Shown here: positions 23,591 through 36,493 of the stretch, in pieces
Numbering within the stretch: the first letter of the stretch is position 1
Layout: each line of letters begins with the position of its first letter
NCBI GenBank assembly: GCA_021464415.1
Contig: CM038469.1
Coordinates: 33,637,883 to 33,701,882, forward strand
DNA from: Lonicera japonica
Taxonomy: Eukaryota; Streptophyta; Magnoliopsida; Dipsacales; Caprifoliaceae
Reading direction: 5' to 3'
Length of the DNA stretch: 64,000 nt
Translations under genes and position numbers: made by a program
The notes under the pieces: model-generated
What the model was told of the DNA's origin: nothing
The model's input: the letters and a program-made list of their open reading frames with translations, nothing else
The model's database searches: none

Positions 23591-24225
23591 GTTAGTGTTC
23601 TTTCATACATAGCAATTGGTGCATGGATCTTTGCAAAGGGTTTCTATTGCTTTTTGTGATTTATTTATCTCCTTTTTTACGTATAATGGATTTACTTGGA
23701 CAAATACTTGATTTTCTTTTACTCTTTCTGGGATTAGGTTTTATTCTAGATAATTATTTAAAAGGTACTTGAGGCGAGACACCAGTGAAATGCTCGAAGG
23801 CTATCGAAAATACAAAAAAAAATTGAGGCTTACGCCTTCAAGTTTTGAAGCGCACACTCCGAGACGTTACGCTTTGAGAGGTGTGAGGCGTATGACTCAC
23901 AAAGTTAGGTCATTTTGGTTAATTTTAAATAATAATAATAAGAAGAAAGATATAAAAGTAAAGGAGCCCAAACCCTAACGACGTGTTTGTCATGCCGAAA
24001 TAGCAAAGGAGGATATGATTATGTCTTTCTATCCGGTATTTGGCACCAGACATGATTGGATAAGTAGAGGGATTCTTAATCTAGTTGGGACTTCTTATCC
24101 TACAACTTATGAAGATTATGCAATCCCTCCTTGAGGGGTGGTATTGCGTCATATGGTTCTTACGGGATAACGAAATAAATATAAAATTATCCTTTGCCCT
24201 TGTACTTACGTCTCATACCCTAACT

Positions 24226-24259
<34 letters not shown>

Positions 24260-24829
24260 GAGGGAGATAAAGAGAGAGATAAGACGCAGAGAAGAGAAGA
24301 CGAGATAGAGGAAACCACATCATGTTAGTCTAATGAGTTTCTTCTTCTTTGTATAATGTCTTCTTTGTTATTATATATTTGCTTGTATGTATATATAGGT
24401 GTGTGTATGTGCTGGCAAGAAAAAGAAAAAATTCATCATATATATATATATTGATGATCATGGTCACGTTTAATAACAATGCTTTTATTTTCAATTTAGA
24501 TATACATGTATACATAATGTACATGAATGTATATATTAATGTATATAATGATGTACTAGACAATTTTAACCAATTGATTAATTAAAATTTTAACCAATTA
24601 GGAAACAAATTACTGATGTACTAGACAATTCACATGCAACATTAAATCAATCAAATATGTTTATGGGGAAAAACATTGAATTAAAATCACCATTGATAAA
24701 ACATGAACAATCTGATATATAAAAAAATATAGCAGGCCATGTTCTTTTAGTTAGAAACAATAGAATTTTATTATTATTTAAGTTGCTTTTGGGAACTCAA
24801 TTTACATATGAAAAAAAAAATGGAAAATA
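23591..24829. other. Intergenic with a GA microsatellite
   Basis: No gene. A degenerate GCGAGGCG/TGAGGCTTACGCC-rich repeat lies at 23770-23900. A (GA)n microsatellite lies at 24229-24256. A tandem duplication of GATGTACTAGACAATT is at about 24549 and 24613. Confidence 0.4.
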
Positions 24830-25845
24830 ATTATAAAGGACATATGTAGACTTATCCTTAAAATAAAGGACTATCTTTTTAGAGACTTAATTTAAAGGAT
24901 AACTTTTGTAATAAAGGATAATCTTTTTTAATCAAGGACAAAATATTTATTATTTTGTTATTTCAATTAATTAAGTTGAATTCCAATACCACTCTTCTTT
25001 AAAATAAATATATGGTTAAATTTGAAATTTAATCAATAAAAACAAATCCAAATACATATTACAAGAAATTCAAAGAAGATAACATAAGAATTATTCAAAA
25101 AAATTCAAAGAATGTAAATGTCTCAAACTAACCAGACATAATATGAGACTGGAGTTGCAACTATGTCCAAGCCACTATTCTCTCATAATTGCAATCAGAT
25201 ATATTATGTTACATTTTTCTAATTAATTTTTTGGCAGACATATTAAGCAAGTACTTACGTTCTTCTAATTAATTTTTTGGTAGACATGTTAAATTATATT
25301 TTTTCAATTTTGTAAGACATATTTGTTTAATATAATAATAGCAATCAAACATAATGTTTTTTTTTATTTAATATAATAATAGCAATCAGACATAATGTCT
25401 ATATACTATTTTTTAACACATGTTCCTATGAACGTATATTTTTTGGTAAATTGTTTTATGATCGAGGCATTTCAGTTTCTCTAAATATAATACATTAGTA
25501 ACATGTGTCTACTGCTCATACTAGTAAATAACCAAGTCAGTGTGAGTTATATCCAAAAATTTTCGTTGACCTACTTTCGAGATTGACCTTTTTATATGTT
25601 TTAGATCATTGCGTCCATTTTTTGTGGTATGTGTCTTACCATTTGACTAATATAGTTATTATGGGCCCTTTCCATCATATTAAGGCTAACAATTAAATTT
25701 TAATGGGCCTACTTGTTTGAAGCCCAAGTAATACACCGTGTCATCTCCATTACTCCTTAAGTAAAACTATTTTAAAAATTTCCAAATCGAAAACATTATT
25801 GGTAGTTCAACATGCATCATCTCCTTCCAAACAACAATTGTAGCC

Positions 25846-25883
<38 letters not shown>

Positions 25884-26868
25884 TTCATCCGTGTTTTATT
25901 TGCTCATCATGAGTTGGTAATGGTGTCATAATTTTTTCATTTTTTGGGTAATTGAGCTTCAAGTGATTGACATCTTCCTAACATCTAATAATAATTTTCA
26001 ACATATGAAGTTTAGATCTCATTACACCGGGATTCCTTGGTCAAGTTTAGATGGATTTATCGGTTGCAGTACAACTTGCGTTCATAATACGAATGGATTT
26101 GGATTACGTATCCCGTTCATCTCAGTTGTATTAGGGTAAACGCTTTGGTTTTGGCAGAGCAATTTTCATAATAATTGCATGGTATTTTATTCAATAAATC
26201 AGTCATTGTGTTATACTTAGTGAGAATATATCGCTCTTAATATTTAAAACATTTTTTGTACCAAGAACCGAGTCTTCGATCAAATGTAAAAGTTGGTCGT
26301 TTTAGTAATATATCTACACCCAAAAATCAATGTTTATTGTATTGGTTTCTCTTAGTGAAATTATGTTTCATGTTAATCAAATTCGGTTTTTTATTTGTTA
26401 TCATTTCTAACACTTTGTCTTTCTTGTTCAGCATCACAGGTGTATTTGTTAATTTTTATTTGTTTCATGGTGCGATGTAATATGTCTAGATAAGATCTTG
26501 GGATGGAGATAAGATATATTGAACATCTCCTTGGCATTCTTTTTCTGCGGAGTGGATGAAATCATTTAGGTTGGTAATTTTAAGCATACTTGTTTATGCA
26601 ATTTGACTTTTTTTCTTGGAATATGATCAATTCACTTTTTAAAATTTTTAAATTTGAAATTTGAAATTCTTTTTGATTAGAATTCATTTAATTATTGGTA
26701 TTAATATTTTAATTTGGTTAGGTCATATATATATCTTTAATAAGGGTAGTTTTGGTATACATTTAATTTTTCATAAATATTATATAAAATAACATTTTGT
26801 CCTTTAATTAGACAAAACTTGTCCTTAATAATTCCATAAAAAGAACATTTGTCCTTTACAAAAAAAGA
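24830..26868. repeat. Region bounded by long imperfect inverted repeats, possible Mutator-like element
   Basis: Left side 24830-24965 repeats TATAAAGGACA, AATAAAGGATAA and AATCAAGGACAAAAT. The right side (26770-26868) read in reverse has TGTAAAGGACAAATG, TTAAGGACAAG and AATTAAAGGACAAAAT. This resembles subterminal AAGGACA words in the three Mutator-like elements at 37-51 kb. I could not find a target duplication; the right end merges with a poly(C) tract. No transposase seen inside. Confidence 0.35.
25847..25883 (+). repeat. Poly(C) tract, 37 bases
   Basis: Uninterrupted run of 37 C in AT-rich DNA. Could be a real mononucleotide repeat or an assembly artefact. Confidence 0.7.
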
Positions 26869-27005
<137 letters not shown>

Positions 27006-28329
27006 AATTTTTTTTTTCTAACTTTAGAATTAGAAGTAGAGTTAAAATTAGCCTGCACAGTTAGCCTAGTTTTTGCTCTTATTCTAAAACTCGTAATTAG
27101 GTTTCCAAACACTTTTTCTACATGTGTATTGATAGTTACTATTGTCTATACGTGTAGATATATGAATACATATACATATATATATATATATATATATAAA
27201 TGTTTTCTACCATCAAGGATAATATAATGAAGACATGTGTTAGGGCCCCCTAATTTGTTTCCTTTCCTTGAGCACCAATTTTGTTAGGCGGAAAAGTACA
27301 ATTATGGAAATTTTCAAATCACCGATCAAAAATATTGATGTAAAAACTGAAAAATTAAATGTTACCTTTATGAATTAGTTAAAAAAATATTATCATAATC
27401 CATTATAAGTAATGAATAATTAACACATTGATATGTCACTATATCACATGTACACACGATGCGTGTGTTAGCTACTCAGATATATTTAGTACAAACTAAA
27501 ATATAAAATAAAAATATTAAATAGTTTAGTGGTTAAGTAATAAATTATTTTGTCAAACGTCTAGAGTGTTATTTTTTACATCTTTTTTCTTTCAACTTAG
27601 ACATGGACATATACGTGTGTGGGTACGCTTATTTTTATGTAGAGAAAGTATAGATTTAAGGAGGAAGAATAATCGTTATAGCTGAATGGTGGCTCTTACT
27701 TTTAACCTCAAGTTTGTAGGTTTGAGCCTAATTAATATCTAATTACCTTTTTGAATATAATAATGAAAAGGATAATATAATAATTCATTAATTTTGAACT
27801 CTGTTTAACACACTGGATAAAAATACCATATATGATATAAAACACTGAATTAAATAATTTCGCCGGTATTTAATGGGATAAGTTATCAAGTTATGATAAT
27901 TTATTTGGTTATTTAATATTCTATCCGAAGTTGCAATTATATAGTACAAAATAATTTAATCCCAAACTTATAATGCAATTGTTAAAATTAATACCTATGA
28001 AATTGTTTAAATTAATCCATGAAACAAGCAAGAACATTGAGATGCATTTTGCTGAGATAACAATGAAATTATTTTTTCCCACTCAAATAAAAAAGTACTT
28101 TTCATTTTTATTTTGATATGTCTCAAATTAAGTTAATTGGATGTTTATAAAAGTGATTTGATTTTGTAATTATTTAAATTTGATTAGTTTGATGATTTGA
28201 GATTCTAATTGAACCACCCTGAAATATTGGTGTAGGTATTACAAGTTGTATTACTTTTTATAGTTTCACTTTCTTATAAATGAGCTGGTGACATCAAGAT
28301 TCTATTCTAAGTTGTATTAATTTTTAGAG
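27006..28329. other. AT-rich intergenic
   Basis: TA microsatellite near 27176-27198. A possible SINE remnant at 27675-27740 (GGTGGCTCTTACTTTTAACC then TAGGTTTGAGCC) resembles the one near 18680. No gene. Confidence 0.4.
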
Positions 28330-28493
28330 TAATTCTACATGGACATAAAACTCTGACATAAAAAATTGACATATCAATGTGTCAATCACTCATTGGTTAA
28401 AATAGAAAATGATATTGTTCTTTTAACCAATATATGGTGACCACATTGGATATGTCAGTTTGTATGTCAAATTTTTATGTCCATCTAGAATTA
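28330..28493. mobile_element. Short MITE with about 75-bp terminal inverted repeats
   Basis: The left half (TAATTCTACATGGACATAAA, GACATATCAATGTG, TTGGTTAAAA) is matched by the reverse complement of the right half (TAATTCTAGATGGACATAAA, GACATATCCAATGTG, TTGGTTAAAA). The whole 164 bp can fold as one hairpin. Target duplication unclear. Confidence 0.6.
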
Positions 28494-29001
28494 TTGTTAA
28501 TTTTTATAGTTTCTTTCTAGTGAATTGTTGATATCATATCAAGAAATACGCTAAGTACATACGTATGTATGTAAAATTCTTTTCAATTATTAGACATATT
28601 GCAATTTTAAAATAATATTGAAAAAAGCATGTTAATGCGCCTATTGCCATTAGCATTGAGTATAATGTGCAATAGCCATAAAATTATATATTAAAATTCT
28701 TAAAAGAAGAAAAAATATACTACAAATAAAACCATTCAATTCTTTAACACCCAAAAGAGAGAAAGACACACCAATGTTTAGCCTTCCAGAAATCCAACAT
28801 CTAAGGTGCACCATTCACACATACAAATATGGCATGCTTAGGTTTGAAAAGTACAAAATCAGATGATGTTTTTTGATCAGAGTAATTGGGATTGACTCAT
28901 TTAGTTCTCGAAATAAATGTCATTAAAAAAATTAAAAGAATGAAGTGATAAAGATTAGCTAAATTTCGAAATAAATTATGAAAGGTTATCATCAACTCTC
29001 C

Positions 29002-30560
29002 TGTTGGTCGGATAATGACCCTAGAGGGGGGTGAATATGGTTTTAAAAACTTTAATGCGGAATTCAAACGTTTTTAAAATATTTAAGTAAAGCAACTTAG
29101 CTAAGCAACAATATCAAGGAAATAATCAATATCAAGTAATCAATCCCAAGACAAGCAAATAAATAATCTCAAAATACAAGCAATAATATAGAAATAAAAA
29201 GAGAGCTTGAGTTTAGAAAGATTGAACCAGTTTGAAGTCCAAGGCTTTTTGTCCACACGGTTTTGGTTTACCAAACCATAGTCCACGCTCGATTAGTTCC
29301 CCGAGAATTTTTACTATTCAATCTTCTTCAGGTGAAGATCAAACCTTAATACAAATGCTGCTATGGACACAACACTCACAATGTATATATACCCACTACA
29401 CTTCTCACAAGATATGCTCTCTTGCTCTACAAAGAGACAAACTCTCTTTTGAAATGATTAATGAATTGTTTGTTGTGATACACACCAATACAATAACTCT
29501 AAAGTGAATTTGAAGATTACAAATGAAGCTAACACTAGAGTTATCAAGATTGATCAAAGTATATAGCTCAAAAATGAAGAATATGATCAATGAAATGAAT
29601 TGAATACTTGAATAACTTTGTATATATGTAAAATGAGTTTGTAGAATGATTCAAGTGTGTTAAAACATGTCTAGGACCTCATATATATAGCTTGAAAACT
29701 CATATGGCCATTGGGGGTGATTAAGAAAGGTTTTGGGTCAAAGTTATACATTTTCAAACTTTCCAACAGCTAGTTTTGACAAAATAATTTAAATTTGTTT
29801 TAATAATTTCTCCCAATTAGACTATTGGATCATGCTCAAATTTTAGTCAAAAATGACAAGAGATGTTGTCTAACTACTGCAAAAATTTCAAAATGATCGG
29901 AATTCGGGAAGGCCTCCAACTTACTGTTAGATCAAAACTGGGCGAAAATTGAGTGAATTTTAAATGTAAAATAAAAATATTTTTGCAATTTAACAATTTA
30001 GTTCCAAATAAAATTCTAATGATTTGTTAACCTCAAAGATATGTTTCTAAGAAACCTATTTTTATTAGAGCTTAAAATATGATCATTTAAAATTAATATG
30101 AATTTATTTTGAAACTCGGTCTTTGTAAAATGATGTTTTTCAAAAAAAATTCAATTTCAAGCTTGTTTGAATCAATCTTTTAAAAGATGCATGAATATGT
30201 TTGAGTTATAAGGATTTGATCAATAATGTAACTTTACATAAATCTTAAGCACTCACTCAATTACTAAATTAACGAGTTTTCGAATGCCTTGATTTGTTTA
30301 TTCGAATTGACATTCATTTGAAACTTTTTCTTTAAAGCCTTTCATATAATCTTTTGATCCTTTGTGCTTCATGATTTGGATTGAGATATTTGATCTTCCT
30401 TGTCTTATCCAATGATCGAATAGTGAAAGATTGATCCTTGTCATGTTTTTCTTGAATTTTTTAAGTAAATGAACTGTATACTTATATCAAGAAACATGTT
30501 AAATTACACATGATTAATTTATTGTTATTATCAAAATAAGATTAAGACCTTAGGTCAACA
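29002..30560 (-). repeat. 3' LTR of the SIRE-like element
   Basis: Direct repeat of 34285-35843 with scattered substitutions and small indels. TG...CA ends. It is the 3' LTR because the element reads leftward. Confidence 0.92.
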
Positions 30561-30574
30561 ATCTCTCCCTTTTT
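30561..30574 (-). other. Polypurine tract of the SIRE-like element
   Basis: AAAAGGGAGAGAT on the minus strand lies directly against the 3' LTR; this is the plus-strand priming site position. Confidence 0.7.
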
Positions 30575-31117
30575 GATGATGACAATAAATTAATGTGTGT
30601 TTGCAATAACAAGCATAAATAGCATATGAATGTAAATAAATAATATGCTCCCCCTCAATTTATGCAAAGATGACGATTAAAAAATATTACAAATATTTGA
30701 GATAGTTTTAAAAATATTATTATTATTATTTTATTTTTAAATAAAGCTTTCAAAAGTATGAATGTATAAAATCATTTAAAGTCAGTTTAAAAAATTTTAC
30801 CATAAAATTTAAAGTAGGTATAAAAAAATCTTACCGCAGAAAAAAATCTTACCGTAGAAAAAAATCTTACCGCACACATTTTCTCCTCCTATGTCAACAT
30901 CAAAAAGGGATCTAGACTGTGCGAGGCCGGTGGATTCTAGATGCACGCGGGGGGCGCTGTATTTTTGACTTTTTAGGATGACAGCTTTTCGTTTTCGAGA
31001 TTCTTTCAGTGCTAGATGCCTCTTATCCCCTTTTTCTTGTTATCTCTCTTGAGATCCATTTTCTTCTTATAACTTTTATAGGGGGTACCCATGAAAAACG
31101 GAAAATAAATCACAAGT
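30575..31117. other. Non-coding part of the SIRE-like element upstream of the LOB copy
   Basis: Contains a threefold repeat of AAAAAATCTTACCG (30815-30875) and a GC-rich patch (GCACGCGGGGGGCGCTG near 30945). It may be element leader sequence or 5' flank carried in with the LOB gene. Confidence 0.4.
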
Positions 31118-31882
31118 ATGCCGAACACCTTCCTTTGTACAGGTTCTTCTTGTGCTGCTTGCACTTATAGACGCAAGAGATGTCAGCCATAGTGTGAATA
31201 TGCACAAATTTTTCTGGATGTGATTAGTTGTCAAGATTATCGTACAATCTTCACTGTTTTTGGGATAAAGAGTGTTGCAGATATTTTACAAAATATTCCT
31301 GAACATCAATATTTTGAGACTCTCAATTCATTTCTTTTTGAAGCTAAGGCAAGAGTCGAGAATCCTAGTAAAGGCTGTACTGCGCTCATTGTTTCTCTTG
31401 AACAGAAGGTACAAGAGTTACAATCACGGGTGACAGCGTTGGAGGCTTTGCAATCACGAGTGACAACATTAGAGGCTCGATTAGGAGAGTTTTCTAGCGC
31501 TAACCAATGCTTTTCTTTTGCTCCTCTTATAAGTTCTACAGGGCTCCTATCGTTAGCAGAAAATGTTGCGCCTGAAATTTTTTCGACTACCGGGAATCTT
31601 TCAGACCATAGTGCTTTTCTAACTAATGTGGGTTTGCCGGCATATTTGACTCTGTCAGATTACCAAGTTGCTTTGGAAAGTTATTCATTGCAATTTTTTC
31701 AAAGTGATACTGTTGCGGAGGTTGCCGAGCCAATGAGTTCTGATTGGACAGCTCTATTAGATGTGGAGCATAATTTTGTTGATTATTCTTCTTCTAGTCT
31801 CGATGCTGTTTTGAATTTTGATGTTGATGATCTTCAGATTCTTTTCCCTTCTTTTCTTCGAATAATAGATAATGATTTTTAG
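31118..31882 (+). pseudogene. LOB-domain (LBD/AS2) transcription factor copy captured in a retrotransposon, stop in the C-block
   Basis: LBD proteins are plant-specific DNA-binding regulators. From ATG 31118 the frame reads SSCAACTYRRKRCQP, TAG (codon 25, 31190-31192), then CEYAQIFL. This keeps the CX2CX6CX3C spacing of the LOB zinc-binding block; the stop replaces the residue that is usually Gly. The frame then stays open for about 230 codons. FTVFGIKSVADILQNIP matches the GAS block, and FEAKARVENPSKGCTALI the block before the coiled coil. LEQKVQELQSRVTALEAL gives the leucine-zipper-like coil, with a short internal duplication (LQSRVT). The C-terminal half is Ser/Phe/Asp-rich, ending SFLRIIDNDF. 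No intron is present. It runs opposite to the host element, in place of the element's integrase and RT. Restart at 31220 would lack the zinc block. Confidence 0.75.
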
Positions 31883-31916
31883 ACTGCAAAATTATTGTTA
31901 GTTTATAATAACATGC

Positions 31917-32481
31917 AAAATGAAGACTTGTATTGTTTACTAAGTTGACAAGCATCATAAATTTTATTTTTAACAAATTTAGTTTTGGGCAATCCTTTAA
32001 CTAATTCCTTTTTAGATAAATTGTGAATTAATTCCATATTAGCATGACCTAATTTTCTATGCCATAACCAATAAACATCATTCAACACGGATTAATATTT
32101 AATATCTTGTTAAGACAAATCATCAAGTTTAAGAGTATATACGTTATTAGATCTATAAGCAACAAATAAGATATAATTATCACTAATATTTTTAACAATG
32201 CAACATTCAGATTTAAAAATAACTTCATAACCTTTATCACACAATTGACTAATACTAAGCAAATTATGTTTTAAACAGTCAACAAGTAAAATATTATCAA
32301 CATAAGAAGATTTATTACCAACTTTACCTATACCAATGATTTTGCCTTTGGCGTTGTCTCCAAATGTGACGTTGCCTCCTTGTTTAGGAGTGAGACTCAA
32401 GAAATTTCTCTTTTCTCCAGTCATGTATTTCGAGCATCCACTATCCAAGAACCACTTTGTTTTGCTAGCTTTTGCTCTCAT
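31917..32481 (-). pseudogene. SIRE-like protease and GAG-pre-integrase, truncated
   Basis: The protease part (32110-32481) has WFLDSGCSKYMTG with the D-S-G triad, then VTFGDNAKGKIIGIGKVG and NLLSISQLCDKGYEVIF. After a stop at 32110, LWHRKLGHANMELIHNLSKKELVKGLPK continues (GAG-pre-integrase, 31960-32070) into DACQLSKQYKSSF. The sequence leaves the family at KSSF, near 31917. The integrase core is missing. Confidence 0.8.
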
Positions 32482-34228
32482 GCAAACCTACACCAAAATC
32501 ATAAGTAACTTTTCTTTTAGTACCCAAAATAAGTTGGGTCCTTTAGGGTTAGTGTACATAGTGGTTCCTTTAGGAATTCAAGTAAGTTTGGTTTTAGTAA
32601 AATTCTTTTCTTTGTAATAACAAGAATGTGCACTATGAGTGTTTTTTCCACAAAATGAACAAAGATTAGTGGGATTATGAGGTGTGTATGTTTTGAAGAA
32701 ATTTTTGTAATCCTTTTGGTTATAGATTTGATTGTAACCCAAACCGGCTTTATCAAAGACACACCTTTGTACTCCCAATAGTTTATCCAAGTTATCTTTT
32801 TCATTTGTGAACTTGGTTAGACTATTAGTTAAATCCTTTACTTTTTCTTTCAAATTCTCATTTTCTAGTGCAAGTAGGTTTGAAGTCTCCTTTTCTTTTC
32901 CCTTTTTCAAATAATTGATTTCCTTTTTAAAATCAATGTTTTCATTTTCTAAAGTTTCACATTCGGTAGAAGTAATGTAATTTTCTTTCTTGAGACTTGC
33001 ATATCTTTTTTAGAGAATTTCAAATTTAATATGTAATTCTTCAAACATGGTATATAGTTCATCATATTCATTATGCACACTTTCATTATCATTAAAATTA
33101 TCACTAAATGAGCTATAGTTAGAGTTTACCTCATCTTCATTTTCCATGAGACAAATGTTGGCCTTTTCTTCATCGCTAGAATTGTCATCCGATTCTCCTT
33201 CTTCGGAATCGCTTCATATTCCTTTTAGTGCATGCTTCACTTGTTTGAAACTTTATCTCATTTATCCCTTTTCTCATTCTTTCTAACTGGACAATTTGGC
33301 TTGATATGACCGGGTTCATGACAATGATAGGACTTTTTGATTTCTTTATTTTTTTCTCTTTGTTGATTTGATCGATCATTGTTTCTTTTAGAGGATGATG
33401 GATATTTGTTGTCATTTCCTTGATAATTTTTCTTCTTAGCTAGAAATTTGATAAATTTTTTAGATAGAAGCGCCATGTCTTCATCACCATCCATTGATAC
33501 ATCATTATCTTCATGTTGAATAGTTTTGAAAGCTAAAGTTTTCTTTGATTTTGTATCCTCTTCTTCTTCTCTTTGAAATTCCTTCTCATGAGTTTTTAGA
33601 GATCCCAAAAACTCGTCCATGCTCAGTGTTTTGAGATTCTTTGCTTCTTGATTCGCCGTCACTTTTGAACGCCACTTCTTTGGAAGAATCCTAAGAATTT
33701 TTCTTATCTTATCTTCATTAGAATAAACTTTTCCAAGAAAATCCAAATCATTAGTAATAATAGAAAATATACTATACATGGAAGCAAGAGATTCATTAGG
33801 CTCCATTTTAAATAATTCATAATCATGAACAAGCATATTTATGTTATCGTCTTTAACTTGAGTGGTTCCTTCGTAGGTAACCTCAAGTTTATCCCAAATT
33901 TCTTTAGCCATTTTGCAACTAGAAATTTTGTTATATTCATCCATGCTTAATGCACAATTTAAAGCATTTAAAGCTTTAGATTATATTGAATTTTCTTAAT
34001 ATCATTTTTATCATACTCGGACATTTTCTTAGTAACAATTTTTCCACTATCATTTCTTTTGGTAATTTCATAGGGTCCTTCAAGTACAATTTTCCATTGT
34101 TCAAAATTACTAAATTGTAAAAATATATTCATTCTACTTTTTCAATAGCTATAATTTTTACCATCAAATAGAGGTGGTCTATGGGTGGAGAGACCTTCGA
34201 AAAAATCAGTTCCTTGATATATAGACAT
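32482..34228 (-). pseudogene. SIRE-like copia gag, frameshifted
   Basis: Starts MSIYQGTDFFEGLSTHRPPLFDGKNY at 34228, with a TGA at an expected Trp near 34138 and a one-base loss near 33970. The UBN2-type capsid is then open from 33944 to 33258 (ISSCKMAKEIWDKLEVTYEG, SMDEFLGSLKTHEKEF). Zinc knuckle CHEPGHIKPNCP is near 33300, missing the first Cys-x2 spacing of a classic CCHC. After further stops a coiled coil (LALENENLKEKVKDLTNSL) and a second Cys/His motif CSFCGKNTHSAHSC (32640-32685) follow, as in SIRE/Maximus gag. Confidence 0.8.
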
Positions 34229-34270
34229 GATCGTAAACTCTAAGATTGTTAAATCAAAGTAAGAGTACAA

Positions 34271-34282
34271 CCTCCGATACCA
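34271..34282 (-). other. Primer-binding site of the SIRE-like element
   Basis: TGGTATCGGAGG two bases inside the 5' LTR end; resembles the initiator tRNA-Met complement TGGTATCAGAGC used by copia elements. Confidence 0.75.
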
Positions 34283-34284
34283 AT

Positions 34285-35843
34285 TGTTGGTCGGATAATG
34301 ACCCTAAAAGGGGGGTGAATATGGTTTTAAAAACTTTAATGCGGAATTCAAACGTTTTTAAAATATTTAAGCAAAGCAACTTAGCTAAGCAACAATATCA
34401 AGGAAATAATCAATATCAAGTAATCAATCCCAAGACAAGCAAATAAACAATCTCAAAATACAAGCAATAATATAGCAATAAAAAAAGAGCTTGAGTTTAG
34501 AAAGATTGAACCAGTTTGAAGTCCAAGATTTTTTGTCCACATGGTTTTGGTTTACCAAACCAAAGTTCGCGTTCGGTTAGTTTCCCGAGAATTTTTACTA
34601 TTCAATCTTCTTCAGGTGAAGATCAAACCTTAATACAAATGCTGCTATGCACACAACACTCACAATGTAGCTATACCCACTACATTTCTCACAAGATATG
34701 CTCTCTTGCTCTACAAAGAGACAAACTCTCTTTTGAAATGATTAATAAATTGTTTGTGGTGATACACACCAATACAATAACTTTCAAATGTATTTGAAGA
34801 TTACAAATGAAGCTCAAACTAGAGTTATCAAGATTGATCAAAGTATATAGCTCAAAAATGAAGAATATGATTAATGAAATGAATTGAATACTTGAATAAC
34901 TTTATATATATATAAAATGAGTTTGTAGAATGATTCAAGTGTGTTAAAACATGTATAGGACCTCATATATATAGCTTGAAAACTCATATGGCCGTTGGGG
35001 GTGATTAAGAAAGGTTTTGGGTCAAAGTTATACATTTTCAAACTTTCCAACAGCTAGTTTTGACAAAATAATTTAAATTTGTTTTGATAATTTCTCCCAA
35101 TTAGACCGTTGGATCATGCTCAAATTTTATTCAAAAGTGCCAAGAGATGTTGTCTAACTACTGTAAAAATTTCAAAATAATTGGTGTTCGGAAAGACCTC
35201 CATCTTACCGTTAGATCAAAACTGGGCGAAAATTGAGCGAATTTTAAATGTAAAATAAAAATAATTTTACAATTTAACAATTTAGTTCCAAATAAAATTC
35301 TAATGATTTGTGAACCTCAAAGATATGTTTCTAAGTTAGCTATTTTTATTAGAGCTTAAAATATGATCATTTAAAATTAATATGAATTTATTTTGAAACT
35401 TAGTCTTTGTAAAATGATGTTTTTCAAATAAATTCAATTTCAAGCTTGTTTGAATCAATCTTTTAAAAGATGCATGAATATGTTTGAGCTATAAGGATTT
35501 GATCAATAATGTAACTTTACATAAATCTTAAGCACTCACTCAATTACTAAATTAACGAGTCTTCGAATGCCTTGATTTGTTTATTCGAATTGACCTTCAT
35601 TTGAAACTTTTTCTTTGAAGCCTTTCATATAATCTTTTGATCCTTTGTACTTCATGATTTGCATTGAGATATTTGATCTTCCTTGTCTTGTCCAATGATC
35701 AAATAGTGAAAGATTGATCTTTGTCATGTTTTGCTTGAATTTTCCAAGTAAATGAACTGTATACTTATATCAAGAAACATGTTAAATTACACATGATTAA
35801 TTTATTGTTATTATCAAAATAAGATGAAGACCTTAGGTCAACA
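34285..35843 (-). repeat. 5' LTR of the SIRE-like element
   Basis: Same 1559-bp length as the partner LTR, same TGTTGACC start and CCGACCAACA end on the minus strand. Confidence 0.92.
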
Positions 35844-35976
35844 TCTCCATTTCTCGCACACGTAAAAATGATTCTTACGTTAATTTATTTACAAAGGAAA
35901 ATACTTATCTCACGGTCCGTGAGATAGGTTGAATTTGAGGGACATCTTATGGCTGCATACTCTTGTAGGTTTGAAC

Positions 35977-36485
35977 TAGGAGTGTTTTCAGATTGGTTTG
36001 GGGTAAGAATTAGGTAGACCAAAGCCCAAACCAACATGAAAATTTGGTTCATTTTCGGTGTCTAAATCTTTGAAACCCAGACTCAAACCAAACTTTTCGG
36101 TTCGGTTTAATTTATTTTATTTTGATGTATATTTTTTTCAAAAAATTAAATGTAATAGCGTTATACAACTAAAAACCAGTTTAAATCAAAATAGTGTACA
36201 AAACAATGTTAAAAACTATTTAAAAAACATTATTCATAACACATACAAGCAGGTTAGGCCTTTAGCAGTTTAGGATTTGGGGAAAAAAACATATACAAAA
36301 CGATGTCATTTTGTGTTTAGTGGTTGTTTTCGGTTTAGTTCGGTTCTGAACTAGCCAAACCCAGACCTGAACCGAACCTCTTTAGTTTCGGTTTGATTTT
36401 TTTTATTTCGGTTTGATTATTTTCGGCTCGGTTCGGATTGGTTTGGTACCGGCATTTGATTTTCGAGTTGATCACAACACTCTTA
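35977..36485. mobile_element. hAT-like non-autonomous element
   Basis: TAGGAGTGTTTTCAG at the left and, reverse-complemented, TAAGAGTGTTGTGATC at the right. Flanks GTTTGAAC (35969-35976) and GTTTGAAT (36486-36493) give an 8-bp duplication with one mismatch. The interior repeats GGTTCGGTTT-like words. No ORF of note. Confidence 0.6.
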
Positions 36486-36493
36486 GTTTGAAT

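Larger units (their letters stand above)
29002..35843 (-). mobile_element. Complete SIRE-like copia element with a captured LOB-domain gene
   Basis: A 6842-bp LTR retrotransposon read on the minus strand. LTRs of 1559 bp each lie at 29002-30560 and 34285-35843, beginning TGTTGACCTAAGGTCTT on the minus strand. A perfect TCTCC duplication flanks it (28997-29001 and 35844-35848). Internal order on the minus strand: primer-binding site, gag, protease, GAG-pre-integrase, then an abrupt break near 31916. The integrase, reverse transcriptase and RNase H expected there are absent. A plus-strand LOB-domain gene copy sits in their place before the polypurine tract. It therefore depends on another element for movement. 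The lineage follows LTR start, tRNA-Met-like primer site and gag motifs. Confidence 0.9.
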
